The notes below the pieces were generated by a model. The model saw nothing but the letters and a program-made list of their open reading frames with translations. It was not told the DNA's origin and did not search any database. The translations under genes were made by a program, and so were the position numbers. From Antitrichia curtipendula (Eukaryota > Streptophyta > Bryopsida > Hypnales > Leucodontaceae), in the NCBI GenBank assembly GCA_951230915.1, contig OX579636.1, positions 32,113,567 through 32,177,566 on the forward strand: DNA of 64,000 nt. Direction: 5' to 3'. Of the stretch, positions 12,641-24,677 are shown piece after piece; the stretch's first letter is position 1; every line of letters starts with the position of its first letter.

Positions 12641-15017
12641 TAAGGACTGATCGGTAAATTTCGTGGTCTTCTGAGAATCAAAATAATTTTCAGTGAATTT
12701 CGACAGGAAGAGAAACTGCTGCGGAATCAATCAGAAGTGTTGCCACATTTTTCTGAGCTTCCATGAATTAGTAATGAATTTCCACAGAAAACAGTCGTAG
12801 GAACCTATTCATGACACTAGGCGTGAGAAAAGATAGACACCCAGAATCTGATAAATTGATATCACTTTACCAAGAAAAAACGGTACATTATGCATGAAGT
12901 AATGAAGTACGTTCCAAAATGCAGCAACTGTGACAGTGAAATGGACCCTATGCTGTGAATGAAGCACCAACGTGCAAGCAGTTGAGTAGTCAGACTGAGA
13001 AACTGAAGCACCATGAGACAAATCAATAAACCAAGTAGCTGTCAAGCAATAACGGGTCGCGCTTGTTGTGGAAAGCGTTAGCTGTGATCTTTAAACCGAC
13101 CTTCAAATCCATTTTCGAAAAGTGCCGTATTTCAAAAATTGGCGCCCTGTGTAGAAGAGGCTCTCCGTTGGACTGGATGGATGTTTTGCATTCATCGATG
13201 ACCGTTGGGGTTCACGGTCCATGCATAAGCTCGAAGGTGGAGATTTCCACTCTTCTGACCGATTGTTGCTACCTCCTCCGCACCGATCTCCTTGTTGCAC
13301 CGCTATTACTACCTGCATGTCGAACCGTTGTTACTGCTTGCATGTCGAGCTTGATGGATCTCCGATCATTGTCGATGTCGTTCTGCTACCACTGTTGCTG
13401 CTTGCATTTGAACTGGAGACCTCGATGTCGCTGCCTGCATCTCGACCGGAGAATCCGATGTCGCTGCCTGCATCTCGACCGGAGACCTCGATGTCGCTGC
13501 CTGCATTTCGACTGGAGACGTCGATGTCGCTGCCTGCTACACCGCCAGTAGACTCCTTGGATTGGACTCCTAGCTTCGTAAGTCACGAATGACCACAAGA
13601 ACTTCACTCTTGTATTTGTGCAGGTCGCAAGTACACATATTTTCAAGGTGCTGAATGAGGTCAGCCCGCAAGCAGTTGCAGTTGAGTGGCGAATGAGTTC
13701 AGTCCCTTCCCCGCAAGCAGCTGCAGTTCAGGTCAGTTGCCGAATGAACTGAGTCCCTTCCTTGTTGTCGATGTGATATTGAACATGACTGTTGCTGTAT
13801 TTCCTTCACACTAACAATCCTTACAATCCCTACATGACCATGAAGAGGTAACTTACGGACTCCGTGTTCGGACCATTGCGACGTTGGGTCCCTCGCTTTG
13901 CTTCACTTTCGCAGACGTTGATTTGTTCCAGCTCCTCATTGTTCTGCTTTCTTCTGGCACTGTCGTTGTTCATTGTCGATGTCGATGTCATTGACGGCTC
14001 CTCATTGTTCTGTTTTGTTCCGGCACTACGAAACCTATGAGCAGCAACGAAAGCAACCCCATTGTCGTTGGGTGGTCACGTCCAAGAATACAGGTCAATC
14101 ATGCCTCGGTTAAGCTTGATCGTCAATAGGGTCCGTGATGCCATCCTCAAATAACATGCTTGCGGGTCAGCCAGTTGCTCAAGGTGAATGAATGAACGGT
14201 AGTGGCCACACATTCTGCATCTGTCGTCTTTCAGCTTCCTGTTTGTGGCAACCGAAACTGACCGCCCATCTGGCCGGGAGGTGCGGGCATGCAAATGTAT
14301 TGGAGGTAAGCCATATCTTACTCAACAACAATCAATAAAAAAGTGGGACTGCGGCATTGTCCTTTGTCTCATGCAAACTTTGGAGCCTGGCGATGACTTG
14401 TGTAACACAAGCTTAACAGAATCTTACCGGGAGCTCTGGTTTGTTTGTCTTGTCGGCAGTTGCTGAGGAGGACGTCATACCAGTCCCTTGAGATGCATCG
14501 CTGGGGTTCAAATTAGAACGTCCAGGCAATTGATGCTGAAGTGGAGAGGAAGCCTCGGGATGTCGCAATGGAGTCTTCATGTGGCAGATTGGCCCTCAAT
14601 CAATCACTATCATGTACAATCAGTTGTGCAAAACCATCAATGTGAAGGTAGGACCTAGCAACAATCGACTGTCTTGCAGGTCTTCGCAACGGCCGTTGGT
14701 TGAACTCCTGCATCAATAGCTGGTTGAACTTTTGCGCTGGATCAGGGCTGCATCGACGCATCAGCTAGAGCTGGATCAACTTCTACGTTGGATCGGGATT
14801 GCATCGCCAACGGCTGCTTCAACGTCGGGGCTGGATCGGGGTTGCATCTTCGAGGGCTGGATTGTCAATCTGCATGGACGACTTCGGCAGGTACATAATT
14901 TCGGTAAATACTCTTCCTATTCCTCCTTTACTATTCTGCATTTGCAACTTGCCTTCTTATAATATTGCCTTAAATAGTATATCCAAAAAAATTTCCTCCT
15001 GGTACCTGTTAAAAACT
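12641..15017. other. Spacer of mixed composition, possibly part of the pogo-like element
   Basis: This is more GC-rich than its surroundings, with local duplications: gcaagcagttgcagtt-type units near 13.67-13.77 kb and gctggatc-gggttgcatc units near 14.73-14.87 kb. Open frames are short and overlap on both strands, and no domain was seen. It lies 3' of the transposase frame on the same element side, so it may be transposon non-coding sequence. Terminal inverted repeats were not found. Confidence 0.4.
13422..13545. repeat. 33-bp tandem repeat, about four copies
   Basis: Units of the form gatgtcgctgcctgcatctc plus a variable 13-bp end recur about four times. The period is a multiple of three, so all frames stay open and one plus frame reads as an 11-residue MSLPASRPE.. 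repeat. There is no sign that it is translated. Confidence 0.7.
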
Positions 15018-17849
15018 TCAATTCATCTGCCGCTGGTCCACAAATTGCTGTGGAGAGATCCTCTCTGCTGAAAAGTGGTGATTATTGAAGTTACCAAAAT
15101 TTTGCCAATATTGGTTAAAATAGGAGAAATTGCTATGCAGACCAAGCCAAGGCTTCGGAACTTCGAACAGTGCTGGTAAGTGTTGTGTACTTTCTCGCTT
15201 TCTCTTTGCTTGAAGTCTGGCAATCGTTGTCCTCTGGTTGGCCTTACAAATTGGAGGAGGAAAACCACAGTATGGAGTTTTCCATGTTTGCACACTTGTG
15301 TTTGCTTTTATTAAAGCATGTAAATTCTCACCATATGATGCTATAGCCTTGGCAGACCATGCGTCTTTGCGTATCTTCTTTGCCTTCATCAAAGATTGCC
15401 TCTCCAACTTTGCTGCTTCTTTTTCTTTCCTGTCAGCATCTTTTTTGGCTCTCTGTAATTGGATGTCTGATCGTTTTTTCTCCTTCTCCTGTGCAGCTTC
15501 TTCTTTCCGATTGGCTATCTCCTCCAATGACTTCAAATAATCGCCTTGCGTCATCCAAATTGATTTAGAATAATCAATAACAGGCTCTCCATGCTTTGGA
15601 GTCTTCTTGACAGCAGGTAATATAACCTTCAGTAGTTGGAAATTTTTTTGTTGACCATGCTGGGGTTCTTCTTCATGTGGATAGTCTTCATCTGTATCTT
15701 CTGCATTGCCCATATTCTGATTTTCATTGTCACCTGTAATATCCACATAATATTGGGTGCATTCTGGTAATGCTCCAATGTCTTCATCATAAATCTCTTG
15801 AACTTGCCATGCTTGCAGACCGGAGTCGTCACAGTCAGGGAATGATTCCTCAACTACAGCTTCTTCAGAATCTAAAGTACTCTTCTCACCCTTTGCTATG
15901 AATGTTGCACTTGGTCCCATTTTGTTTTTCATTGCTATAACATCTAGAGGATAAATACCTGTAGTTTGGAAACCTTTTACAATATTTGTCTTTGTTAGAG
16001 CTTTTCTAATAGCAAAGGACACCCATGCTGCTAGGTCTTCTTTTTTGGCAATTTTACCAATATGATCCAGAGTCCACTTGTCACGATATGCCCTGAAAGC
16101 AACTTTGAATGGTTTAAAACAAGTAACATCCAGTGGTTGCATGGCATGGGAGGTGTGACTAGGGAATGTCAGCAGATCCAAACCACTGAGCATGGCGATT
16201 TTCACTACCTCCAAAGTCACATGGGAGGTGTGTCCATCTAATATGAGAAGATGGCGACTTGTAGGTGACATCCCATACGTATCCCTCACATTGTTTATGA
16301 AATGTTTCATCCACTCTTTAAACAGTAAGTGAGTCATCCAAGCCTTAGTTTGCATTGTCATAGTTGCAAAATCATCACCTGTCTTGTAGAGGTAATTGTA
16401 CTTTCGTCTTTTTCCCTTGAAGATAAAAAAGTTGGGAAGTGTGTCTCCTTTAGCGTTGATACAGGCTAGTACCGAAAGCCACTCTTGCTGATCTGGAACA
16501 ATTTTATGAACAACCCTGATTCCTTTTTTAGCAAGAACAAATCCACCTCCATCTTTGCCTGCCTGTGCTCTTGACTCGTCACAGTTCCAGATTTGTTGGG
16601 GCTCATAATCATGTTTGATATATAAAGCACATAAATTGTCGTAAAAGGACTTGACATTCTGTGGACACAATGCTATCGCTCGATTCAGCTCCAATGGTTG
16701 TGCTTTTCTCAATGTTATCTCTGGATGTCTATCCATAAAACAACGCACCCACCCACGACCAGGAATACCATCTTTAAATGGTGTCACTCTGGTTTGTGTG
16801 AACTCATGCACCTTTGCTCGGAGTTGCCCAATGTGCAAGGGAAAACCACGTTCTTGCATATGCAAAAGGTAATTTACTATTTCAGTTTCTTCTTCATCTG
16901 AAAGTATGCATGCTTTCCCTCTTCTCCTAGACAAAGTCTTTCCAAAAACGTGACCCCTCAAACTGCTGACTGGAATACCATGATTTCTTGCTGAAGTTTT
17001 CATAGGTATCCCATCATAAACTTCTGCTACTGCCTCCTGTAGTTGTGCTTGCGTCCAATTGCCATTTCTTATTGGGTTTTTTCTAAGTCTTTTTTTAATG
17101 GACGGAGGAGGTTTCTAAAGTACCTCTGTTGGTTCTTGATTGTCAATGTCCCAAGCGCTGCGTAGCATTGCTGGAACGTCCCTGCCATTGCTTTGATCAA
17201 ACTTGTTGTACTCCTTGCCTCCAGTGTTGAGAAGCTACATCTTCATTTGTTGTCTTGATATTGCACTAATTCGTTGGAGCTCGTTGTCCTGCTCCTCTTG
17301 CAGTTTCAGGCAATTAGCTGCTACAGATGTTCCGGCGTTGCTCACATTACAGAAATTCGGTGTGCATTCATCCAGCCATGCAGGTATTGAGCTAGAAACG
17401 CCGTAGTTCTGCTCGTTCTTCATCTCAACGCCTTCAGTCATGTCCTCCGTGCATCCGTTTGGACTGATCTGGTCAAGATTGTAGGTTACCTTCAAAGCTG
17501 TTGGTTTAGCTGTTGTTCTTGCATTAGCAGCTGCTCTACCTACGGCCTTGCAATTTTGATCAAGCATGTATGAAGTGTCATTGTCGTTTTGCATGTTCTC
17601 ATTCATCATGTGGAGTTAGTGGTTCTCTTTGGCTTTGGTGATGTCCAATTCTTGGGCTGTCCAGTCAAAGCAATCTAGAATCTCATCGTCATCTGTCTCT
17701 TCTTTGACGCTGAAGTCCTCTTCGATGAAGTCCCCTTGACTGGATCCCCAACTTCGAGGGGGTCTGTACTCACTGTTATCGCTGCTATTACTAATATTAG
17801 AGTCCTCTTCAAAGTCTTCCATAACTTGAATCTGCAAGAGTCGAGCCAT
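15018..17849 (-). pseudogene. Pogo/Tigger-like (Tc1-mariner) transposase with three in-frame stops
   Basis: One reading frame of 944 codons is interrupted by TAA at 17618-17616 and TAG at 17237-17235 and 17117-17115; the last 661 codons are open. Order of parts: an acidic N-terminus (DFEEDSNISN, ETDDDEILDCFDW); a psq-type helix-turn-helix just before the long open part (NWTQAQLQEAVAEVYDG); a CENPB-type region (GRGWVRCFMDRHPEI); a DDE_1 core with acidic residues in IWNCDES (D142 of the 661-codon part), LILDGHTSH (D256) and MQPLDVTCFKPFK (D292), spacing DD36D; and a lysine/glutamate-rich coiled coil before the end. The catalytic triad is present. Each stop could come from CAA or CAG by one C-to-T change. 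Introns bridging the stops cannot be excluded but are not needed. Terminal repeats were not located. Confidence 0.85.
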
Positions 17850-20800
17850 AAATTACTGCTTCTAAAATTGACAACTTCGTTCATGAAATTATGTATGGTA
17901 ACAGAGAGAACTACAGTCAATTGTAGTTTACTTGCACATATGATACTTGCATATAACATTTGACAAATGTAAAGTGTCAGTGGAAATAGCTAACCTCAAA
18001 ACAAATGATTGATCGAAATCGTATGAAATTTCCAATTCTCTCAAAGCTTCAGACTATTGCTGAATTCAGGGACGTTACAAAACCTAAGAAGTTGATCAAA
18101 TTTACAACAAAATCTTTCCAAACTCTCTAAGTTCGAAGTGCATCAATCTTCCTCATTTCAATTTTCATCACAGAGAAGAGTATTGTGATGTTTGTACAAA
18201 TATTTTGCTAAGATTATTTAATTTCAATTTCGGCTCATCAAGTTCTGGTAGCCGTCATCTTCATTGCAGAGAACCGCCGGATTATGCACATAAAAGCAAA
18301 CTTCATTTCGATTTGTCAGTCACATGATGTACTAAATCGAAATTTTAAATTTTTAAGCGTACGTATAAAGATAGTTCAACCACCAAAATTTTAGTTTTCA
18401 GAATTAAAGTACACTTGGCCACCGACCTTGGAATTGTACCACTGTAGCTCTTATTTTATCTACTGAAGAACCCGAAATCAACCTTTGAGAAATTTAAAAC
18501 AACACTTGAAACTGCTGAAAAGGCTCTGTCATCAATGACAGTGCATTCAATGACCTTCTTGTATCCATTTCGGGAGTCTTTACTGTCCATTACATGCCTT
18601 TTAGTAGGGGTGGTTTGAAGAAGTGGGTTGCAATTACAGCCAACTACCTTACGTTTCCCATAAGGTCTAGTTATTGTAGTAATATTTTCATGTCAATACA
18701 AGTTATTTTATTTTTGGGGGAGCAATTCAAAGTTCAAAATCCAGACACTTTTAGACTACAATGAACTTTGTTGACTTGTTTCTTTTTCTTACAATGTTTG
18801 TTTCCACTTTAAAAAAATATTGCAAAAGTTGTACATACTAGTTTAGTTTATGTGGATAAAATTTCATATCAATCTAAGAAGTTATGAGTGACAAAGAATC
18901 ATTTTAATAGAAGGAGATTCAGCCTCATATATGTTATTTTCTATTTTTTTTTGCTACTTATTAACATTTCAAAGCCATTTTGCAAGCACAATGAGTCAAT
19001 TCAATGATATTTTTTTCCACCAATGTGTTTGTATGTTGGTATTGAATCACTTTATAGCTTATTCTTTTTTTCATTTTAATAGGTCTAGAAATCAAATTTT
19101 ACCTTCAAATGTGTTGCTAGGAAAATTTCAACATTTTTTTTTAACACTTAAACATTAAAAAATCTTGCAATCTAGGTGGCCAAACGACTCCAAATTTGAT
19201 TCACATCATTTTACAACACGTAAACTATAAGATTGTATGGTTGAGACTTCTATACCTTACTGACATTTTGAACTATAACACTTCAAAAGCAATGACATTT
19301 TTAAACCTAGAAAAGGCCCTGGGCCTTGAAGGGTTAATAGATTTATTTTCATCTTAAAGAGTGAAGCTAGAGAATTCACCCAACATCCAAGTTAAACTTA
19401 AAAAACAACTTGTAACTACTCAAGTATATTCAATTAGTGTAGGAGTTTGAATTATCTGAGATCTCCTAACAATAATTGCATGAATTTGGGATGAATATTA
19501 TCTAATTGGTATATCATCCAAATAAAAGATGGATGATAATAAGATTAAAATGGGATGAAAATAGATGTTATTAGGATGCAAATTCACACTATTATACATA
19601 ATAATAATAGTTGGCAATTTTATTTAAAAATAGATGCCAAAATTGTTTAATTTCTTTTTTAAAGATAAAATTTTGTATAAGAAATAATTAATTAAAGTCA
19701 TTTAAACATTATATGCATGATAATAATTCTAGTTTTAAAGTATCTACTAAATTATTTTACACAATTTAATTAATTATTTAATTTGATGTCTTGACATTAA
19801 CTACTAGATATGGTCTTTGGGGTAGCATGAAAATAGTGTAGGCAACATTATATTGATTTTATCTAACACATTGTGAACTACCATATTAGTGGTACTCACA
19901 AGTTCATAGAATTTCAAAATTAGTGCAAGTTAGTCCTATTATTGCAAGGCATAATAATTGACCTATTCAATTATATCAAATACTTTTAAACTAAAGGCAA
20001 CCTTATGCACATTGAACTAGTAGCAAGTATGAGTGAAAGGGAAGGAACATGATGATTTTTTTCATTTTCTTGTCTTATTCTCTACATGAGTTAATTTTTA
20101 AAGGACATTTGAGGTTTTAGGAAGTTTACCCAAATTTTGATTTCAAAATCTTTTTGAAATAGACATTATGTAGTTTGTTCAAATGACCAATCAATGATGA
20201 GCTTCCACCCTTCTCAAGGCCATGGGAATCTCAAAGCCACTATCATAAAATTTATCAAACTTTTCAATGCAAAAACTACCAGTTCAAATTGTGATTCAAA
20301 ACCCAAGACTTACATTCATAGATGCATTTTTTGAAAAAGAGAATGATACCAAGGCAATTCACATGTAGTTGAGTACCAGAGGTGTGATTCAAAATCCAAG
20401 ACTTATATTGATAGATGCATCTTTTGAGGACAAAGAGAAAGATATCAAGAAAATTCATTTGTAGTTGACTATTGGAGGTGTGATTCAAATTCCAAGACTT
20501 AGATTGAAGGATGCAATCTTTAAAGACTAAAAGAATGATACCAAAGAAATTCACATGTAGTTAAGTACTGGAAGAATTTCCCTAAAGATTTTCTGAAACT
20601 AACCTTCTTAGATTAAATCTAACATTTAAAGATTAAGGTACTTTTGAAAATTGCCACTCCCCTTCACTTATATACAAAAATCTTTTGTAGTCATTTATAA
20701 GTCATTTTGCTTTAGTGACCAATCAATGTACGAAATATAAGACTTCTTTTCATTCGTGAGAAACCACATATGATTTCTTTTTGTCCAATATTGCTTGCAT

Positions 20801-20940
20801 AGCAAGGCATGTCAGTTAACCAATCCTTTCCTAGATCTCTCTGCTTTAGAAAAATTTCCCGTCGATTTCGTCAACGAAAAGAACTAGATGAAAAAACTCA
20901 ATACCTTCTGGTTATCATCCATACATTCGGGTATCAATAG
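17850..20940. other. AT-rich spacer with repeat fragments
   Basis: No gene was recognised. The right end of a TTAA-type element may lie at 19321-19337 (ccttgaaggg then TTAA), but no matching left end was found. A triplicated unit lies at 20289-20560 (separate entry). The rest is AT-rich with no coherent coding signal. Confidence 0.4.
20289..20560. repeat. Tandem repeat of about 92-98 bp, three copies
   Basis: Units starting gtgattcaaaa/t-cc-aagactta and running through a-ttcac/tt-tgtagttga recur near 20290, 20382 and 20480. The minus strand stays open across them, giving three versions of a KSWxLNHTS-containing segment. I see nothing to suggest a gene. Confidence 0.65.
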
Positions 20941-20978
20941 AAAGCTCGAGCTCTCCTTTGCCTCCTGAATCAGGACCG

Positions 20979-20994
20979 AGGGTTTAGGGTTTAG
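20979..20994. promoter_or_regulatory. Double telo-box upstream of RPAC1
   Basis: GGGTTTAGGGTTTAG is two overlapping telo-box units (AAACCCTA on the other strand) about 170-185 bp upstream of the RPAC1 ATG. Telo-boxes are a known feature of plant promoters for ribosome-biogenesis and translation genes, which suits a Pol I/III subunit. Confidence 0.6.
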
Positions 20995-21164
20995 CGCAGC
21001 TGCCAGGAGCACGCTCCAATGCTCTCTGCCTTCGGCTTGTACCTGATTTTTATTCGGACCATCACCATTTCACGTCACGCATTCGTTATCAGTGAATTCC
21101 TGAACGTCGATCCTGGGATTGGCACATTTTGGAGGGCGACGCCTGAGCGGTAGCAGCTGAAGAG

Positions 21165-24100
21165 ATGGCGGGCTCCTCTTCTGAAACCGAAGATCCGCAG
21201 CTGCCGCCTCACTTGGAACTTCAGCGCACACGCGTCGTGTGCGCTCCTGATGCTCCTTCTTATGTGAGTTTTTGCTTTCCTTAGGCGAATTTGGAGTTCT
21301 TCGGTAACCTCGAGTGCAAGGATTTGTGTCCTTTGAGTGAATTGTCATTGTCATTTTCGTAATAGAGATGCGACAAGGAAACAAAGGTTACCGAATCACT
21401 GAATAAAAGTTCCGATTTCTATCACAGCAAAAAATTGACGTTTTTTAAACGTTTTTCAATCTTTGTATGTGCATTGACAACTTTAGAACAGCCTTCTGGG
21501 ACAGAATCGGGGAAAAACGAATCGAAGGCAATCCGAATCGCATTTATAAATTGGAAGAAAACGATAGATTCTGTATACCTGTAACGCCGAACGATACAAT
21601 TATTGAGAGGCGGAGAATCAGAAATATGCAATTCCTTGAAATGATCTTGACTTTCATAGGCAATGACTAGTCAGCCTTATGCATTCAAAGGCAAGCCTCT
21701 CTTGTGGGTAGGTTGTTTCGTGAGACCTGGTTGTGTGATTTTCACAGCATTCTGATGGCAAATTAGAGGATTCTTCTATCTACCCACGCTTATGGTTTGC
21801 GAGTAACAATTGCGAGTACAGGCCATTAAGAAGTTGTCCACTGCACTTGAATTATGTGGTGGTTGCCGAGGACAGTTCCAGATTTTTTTTAAACTCTCCA
21901 CATTCCATCTCTGAGTTCTGACAAGTAATCTGTTTATGTTCCCCTTGATAATCGACGATACTTACTTAAGGTTTCCCCTTGAACAGACAGAATCGGTGCA
22001 GTACTCTGGGGCATACATGGCGTATGGAGTAGACAACAGCTTACGGCTGGAGGATTTTTGCAAGAACCTTCGTGTGGATATTGTTTCCTTGAACGAAGAG
22101 GATATTGAGTTTGATTTAGTTGGGATCGATGCTGCAATTGCTAATGCCTTTCGAAGAATACTTATCGCTGAGGTACTACCATCTTCTGGTTGTCGGGGTT
22201 TGAAGTTTTAGCAGTTTACAAGATAAGTTAAAGCGTGAGTGTGACTTGTCGTTGGCAAGCACTACTAAGGTTTTGGAGAAGGATTCATAAATGAGGGTTA
22301 CTTGTGTCAGTATCTATTTGCAGTCAGGGTTGAAATCAGTCAATTTCTGATCTAGATTCGGTTCTTTGTGACATCGGAGTCGGTTAATCGACAGTCTAAT
22401 AATGGTGGTGGATGTGGAGAGATAAGTTGAGTAAGACTTCTGCTTGTGAATCTGCTTGCAGGTTCCTACGATGGCGATAGAGAAGGTCTATATTGCAAAT
22501 AACACATCTGTTATCCAGGATGAAGTCCTTGCCCACCGGCTTGGGTTGCTACCCATCAAAGCGGACCCACGGCTTTTTGATTACAAGAGTGGTAATTGTC
22601 GTGACTCATTATGTCCATTTGAGCATATTGTCTTTTGAAGGTCTTTCTGGGAAGTTGATGACATGATGTACTGACATGTTTTACTTGAATATTTTTAGAG
22701 GAGGAAAATGCCAATGAGAAAAACACAATAGTTTTCAAGCTCGATGTGGTATGCACTCGAAAACAGGAGCGAGTCATTAATGGCTCAGGTTAGACCTCTG
22801 AACCGATTCTGTGAGATTTTGGAATGCATAAGTCAACCCTTTGTAGAGGCTGCATTTTCTTAAAACCGGTCATATTCTGACCTCAATCCTTCCTACTACC
22901 TCGATCAATACAAGGCAGATGACAGTCTTCAGCAGTATCGCTGTAGTGCTTCCAAATTCTTCTTTAATTGTGCATATCTCATGCATTCTAAGAAGTTATT
23001 AGATGTGCACATGAGGAATTTGATGTCGGTCGGAATTTTGAAGTATATCTGCGTTTTATTATTTTGCAGTGAAGTCGGATCAGATGAAATGGCTCCCTGA
23101 AGGTAGTGAAATGCCTTTTAACACCAAGACAAAATTTACGTCTTTTGGGTCAAGTCAAGCAAGTTTGACTGGAATAACTTCGGAAGGCATCTCTTGTCAG
23201 TATCCTGACATTATCGTGGCAAAACTTAGGCCAGGTCAGGTATGAGCCGGTTTTCCATACTACTATTACATTAGTACATCGTGATGCCACTCTTTAGGAT
23301 CATACGAGGAGCTCACGGTGGTGCCAGCGGTGCAGGTTGAGCAGATGTGATAATGGATATTGTATGTGATGTTTCTTCTATTCAGCAATTAGGCAATTCT
23401 TAAATCTCTTCACTGAAATGTAGCCAAGACTTTTCGTGTGAGTGGTGCTGTATGCAATTGAGCAGGAGTGTGTAGAGCGTTCCTTTCGATCTCACTAAGC
23501 TGGATTCAGTAGAAGTGTTCTCTTGGTGTTTACCGGATGGTTTGTTTTGGTATACAGGCTATAGAGCTTGAAGCGCATGCAATGAAAGGTATCGGTAAGA
23601 CTCATGCGAAGTGGTCACCTGTTGCAACTGCCCGGTACAGGATGCTTCCAGAGGTAGTCCGTCGGACTCTTACTGCCTTCGCTCAAGCACTCCCTCACTC
23701 TAGTTTTCGCCTTGATCACTTCCACGTCCTGCTCCTTGTTGTTCTACATGTTGTAATGTTTGCTGTGTGGTCTTCTTATTGTTTGATGATTTTTCTGACT
23801 TTCTTAGTATTTTGACCATACAGGTAAATCTGATGGAAGATGTACAAGGAAATCTTGCTGAGGAACTCGTTAAAAAATGTCCTGTTGGTGTTTTTGATAT
23901 TGAAGATGTAGGCTCAGGTACTGCAATTGATTGGTACCATCCTTTTCTTTATGACGCTATGATCTGCTCTCGTTCATTTTGGTGTTTATTTCAAGTGCTG
24001 AGGTGGCATTTGGAGACACTTTAATCAATCTTTCTATGTGGTTTGTCCTTTGTTTTTTGCAGTTAAGAAGGCGAAGGTGGTAAGACCAAGGAACTGCACG

Positions 24101-24677
24101 CTGTGTCGAGAATGTGTAAGGGGAGATGGTTGGGATAAGCGGGTGCAGCTGACTCGAGTGAAAGACCATTTCATATGTGAGTTGTTTTCTGGGAATTGAA
24201 AATCGGATTGACAATGGCTGGACTTGTGTTTTCAATCGCTGAATTCGATGATAACTATTGGTTGCTACTCTAGTCTTCTTTCTCTCTTTACACGTGTCAG
24301 TTTTGGCTTTAAGGTACCCTTCCCATACAGTTTGTCTACCCCATATTCAAGTTTTTGTTTACTGGCCTGAAGTTCTGACGAACATTTTCGGTGTGGAATA
24401 TGTGTTCCTAGTCTTGTGAGCAATTATGGGCTATGATTTTTGGTGGAAGCATATTCTTCAAGGAACTTAATCTGAAATCCTTGTCGTTTACTTGAAAACT
24501 CGATAGCAATGTGGCAGTGCTTCTGACAGTGGACAGTCTCATAACTCGTCATCTTTGTGTACTGTGCTTGCAGTTACCATTGAGTCCACTGGAGCTTTTC
24601 GACCTGAGGTTCTTTTTACAGAGGCAATCAAAATTTTAAGTGAAAAATGTCAGAGAATTCTTACAGAAATTTCGTAG
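21165..24677 (+). CDS. RPAC1: DNA-directed RNA polymerases I and III subunit RPAC1 (AC40-like)
   Basis: This subunit pairs with AC19 to form the alpha-like assembly platform shared by Pol I and Pol III in the nucleus. Nine exons with matching phases: 21165-21263, 21987-22172, 22462-22591, 22699-22788, 23070-23239, 23558-23653, 23824-23917, 24063-24176, 24574-24677. They give 1083 nt, 360 residues, normal for the family, with no stop or frameshift. All introns are GT-AG. The alpha-motif is clear: [21 protein letters not shown] joined to [20 protein letters not shown] and [18 protein letters not shown]. The inserted middle domain and [14 protein letters not shown] follow, and [15 protein letters not shown] with [11 protein letters not shown] closes the dimerisation domain. 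The start is the first ATG after the telo-box region and gives an N-terminus of usual length ([12 protein letters not shown]). Exon 8 has a copy at 28 kb. Confidence 0.95.

Noticed and set aside
13063..13646. Overlapping open frames of 162, 123 and 86 codons on both strands
   Set aside because: They depend on the 33-bp tandem repeat and have no recognisable domain; several frames are open at once.
15238..16901. Plus-strand open frames over the pogo region
   Set aside because: They are shadows of the transposase frame, which carries clear domain motifs on the minus strand.
23957..24235. Minus-strand open frame across RPAC1 exon 8, with a similar one at 28007-28204
   Set aside because: Its apparent conservation between the two loci reflects the DNA duplication of exon 8, which is coding on the plus strand.
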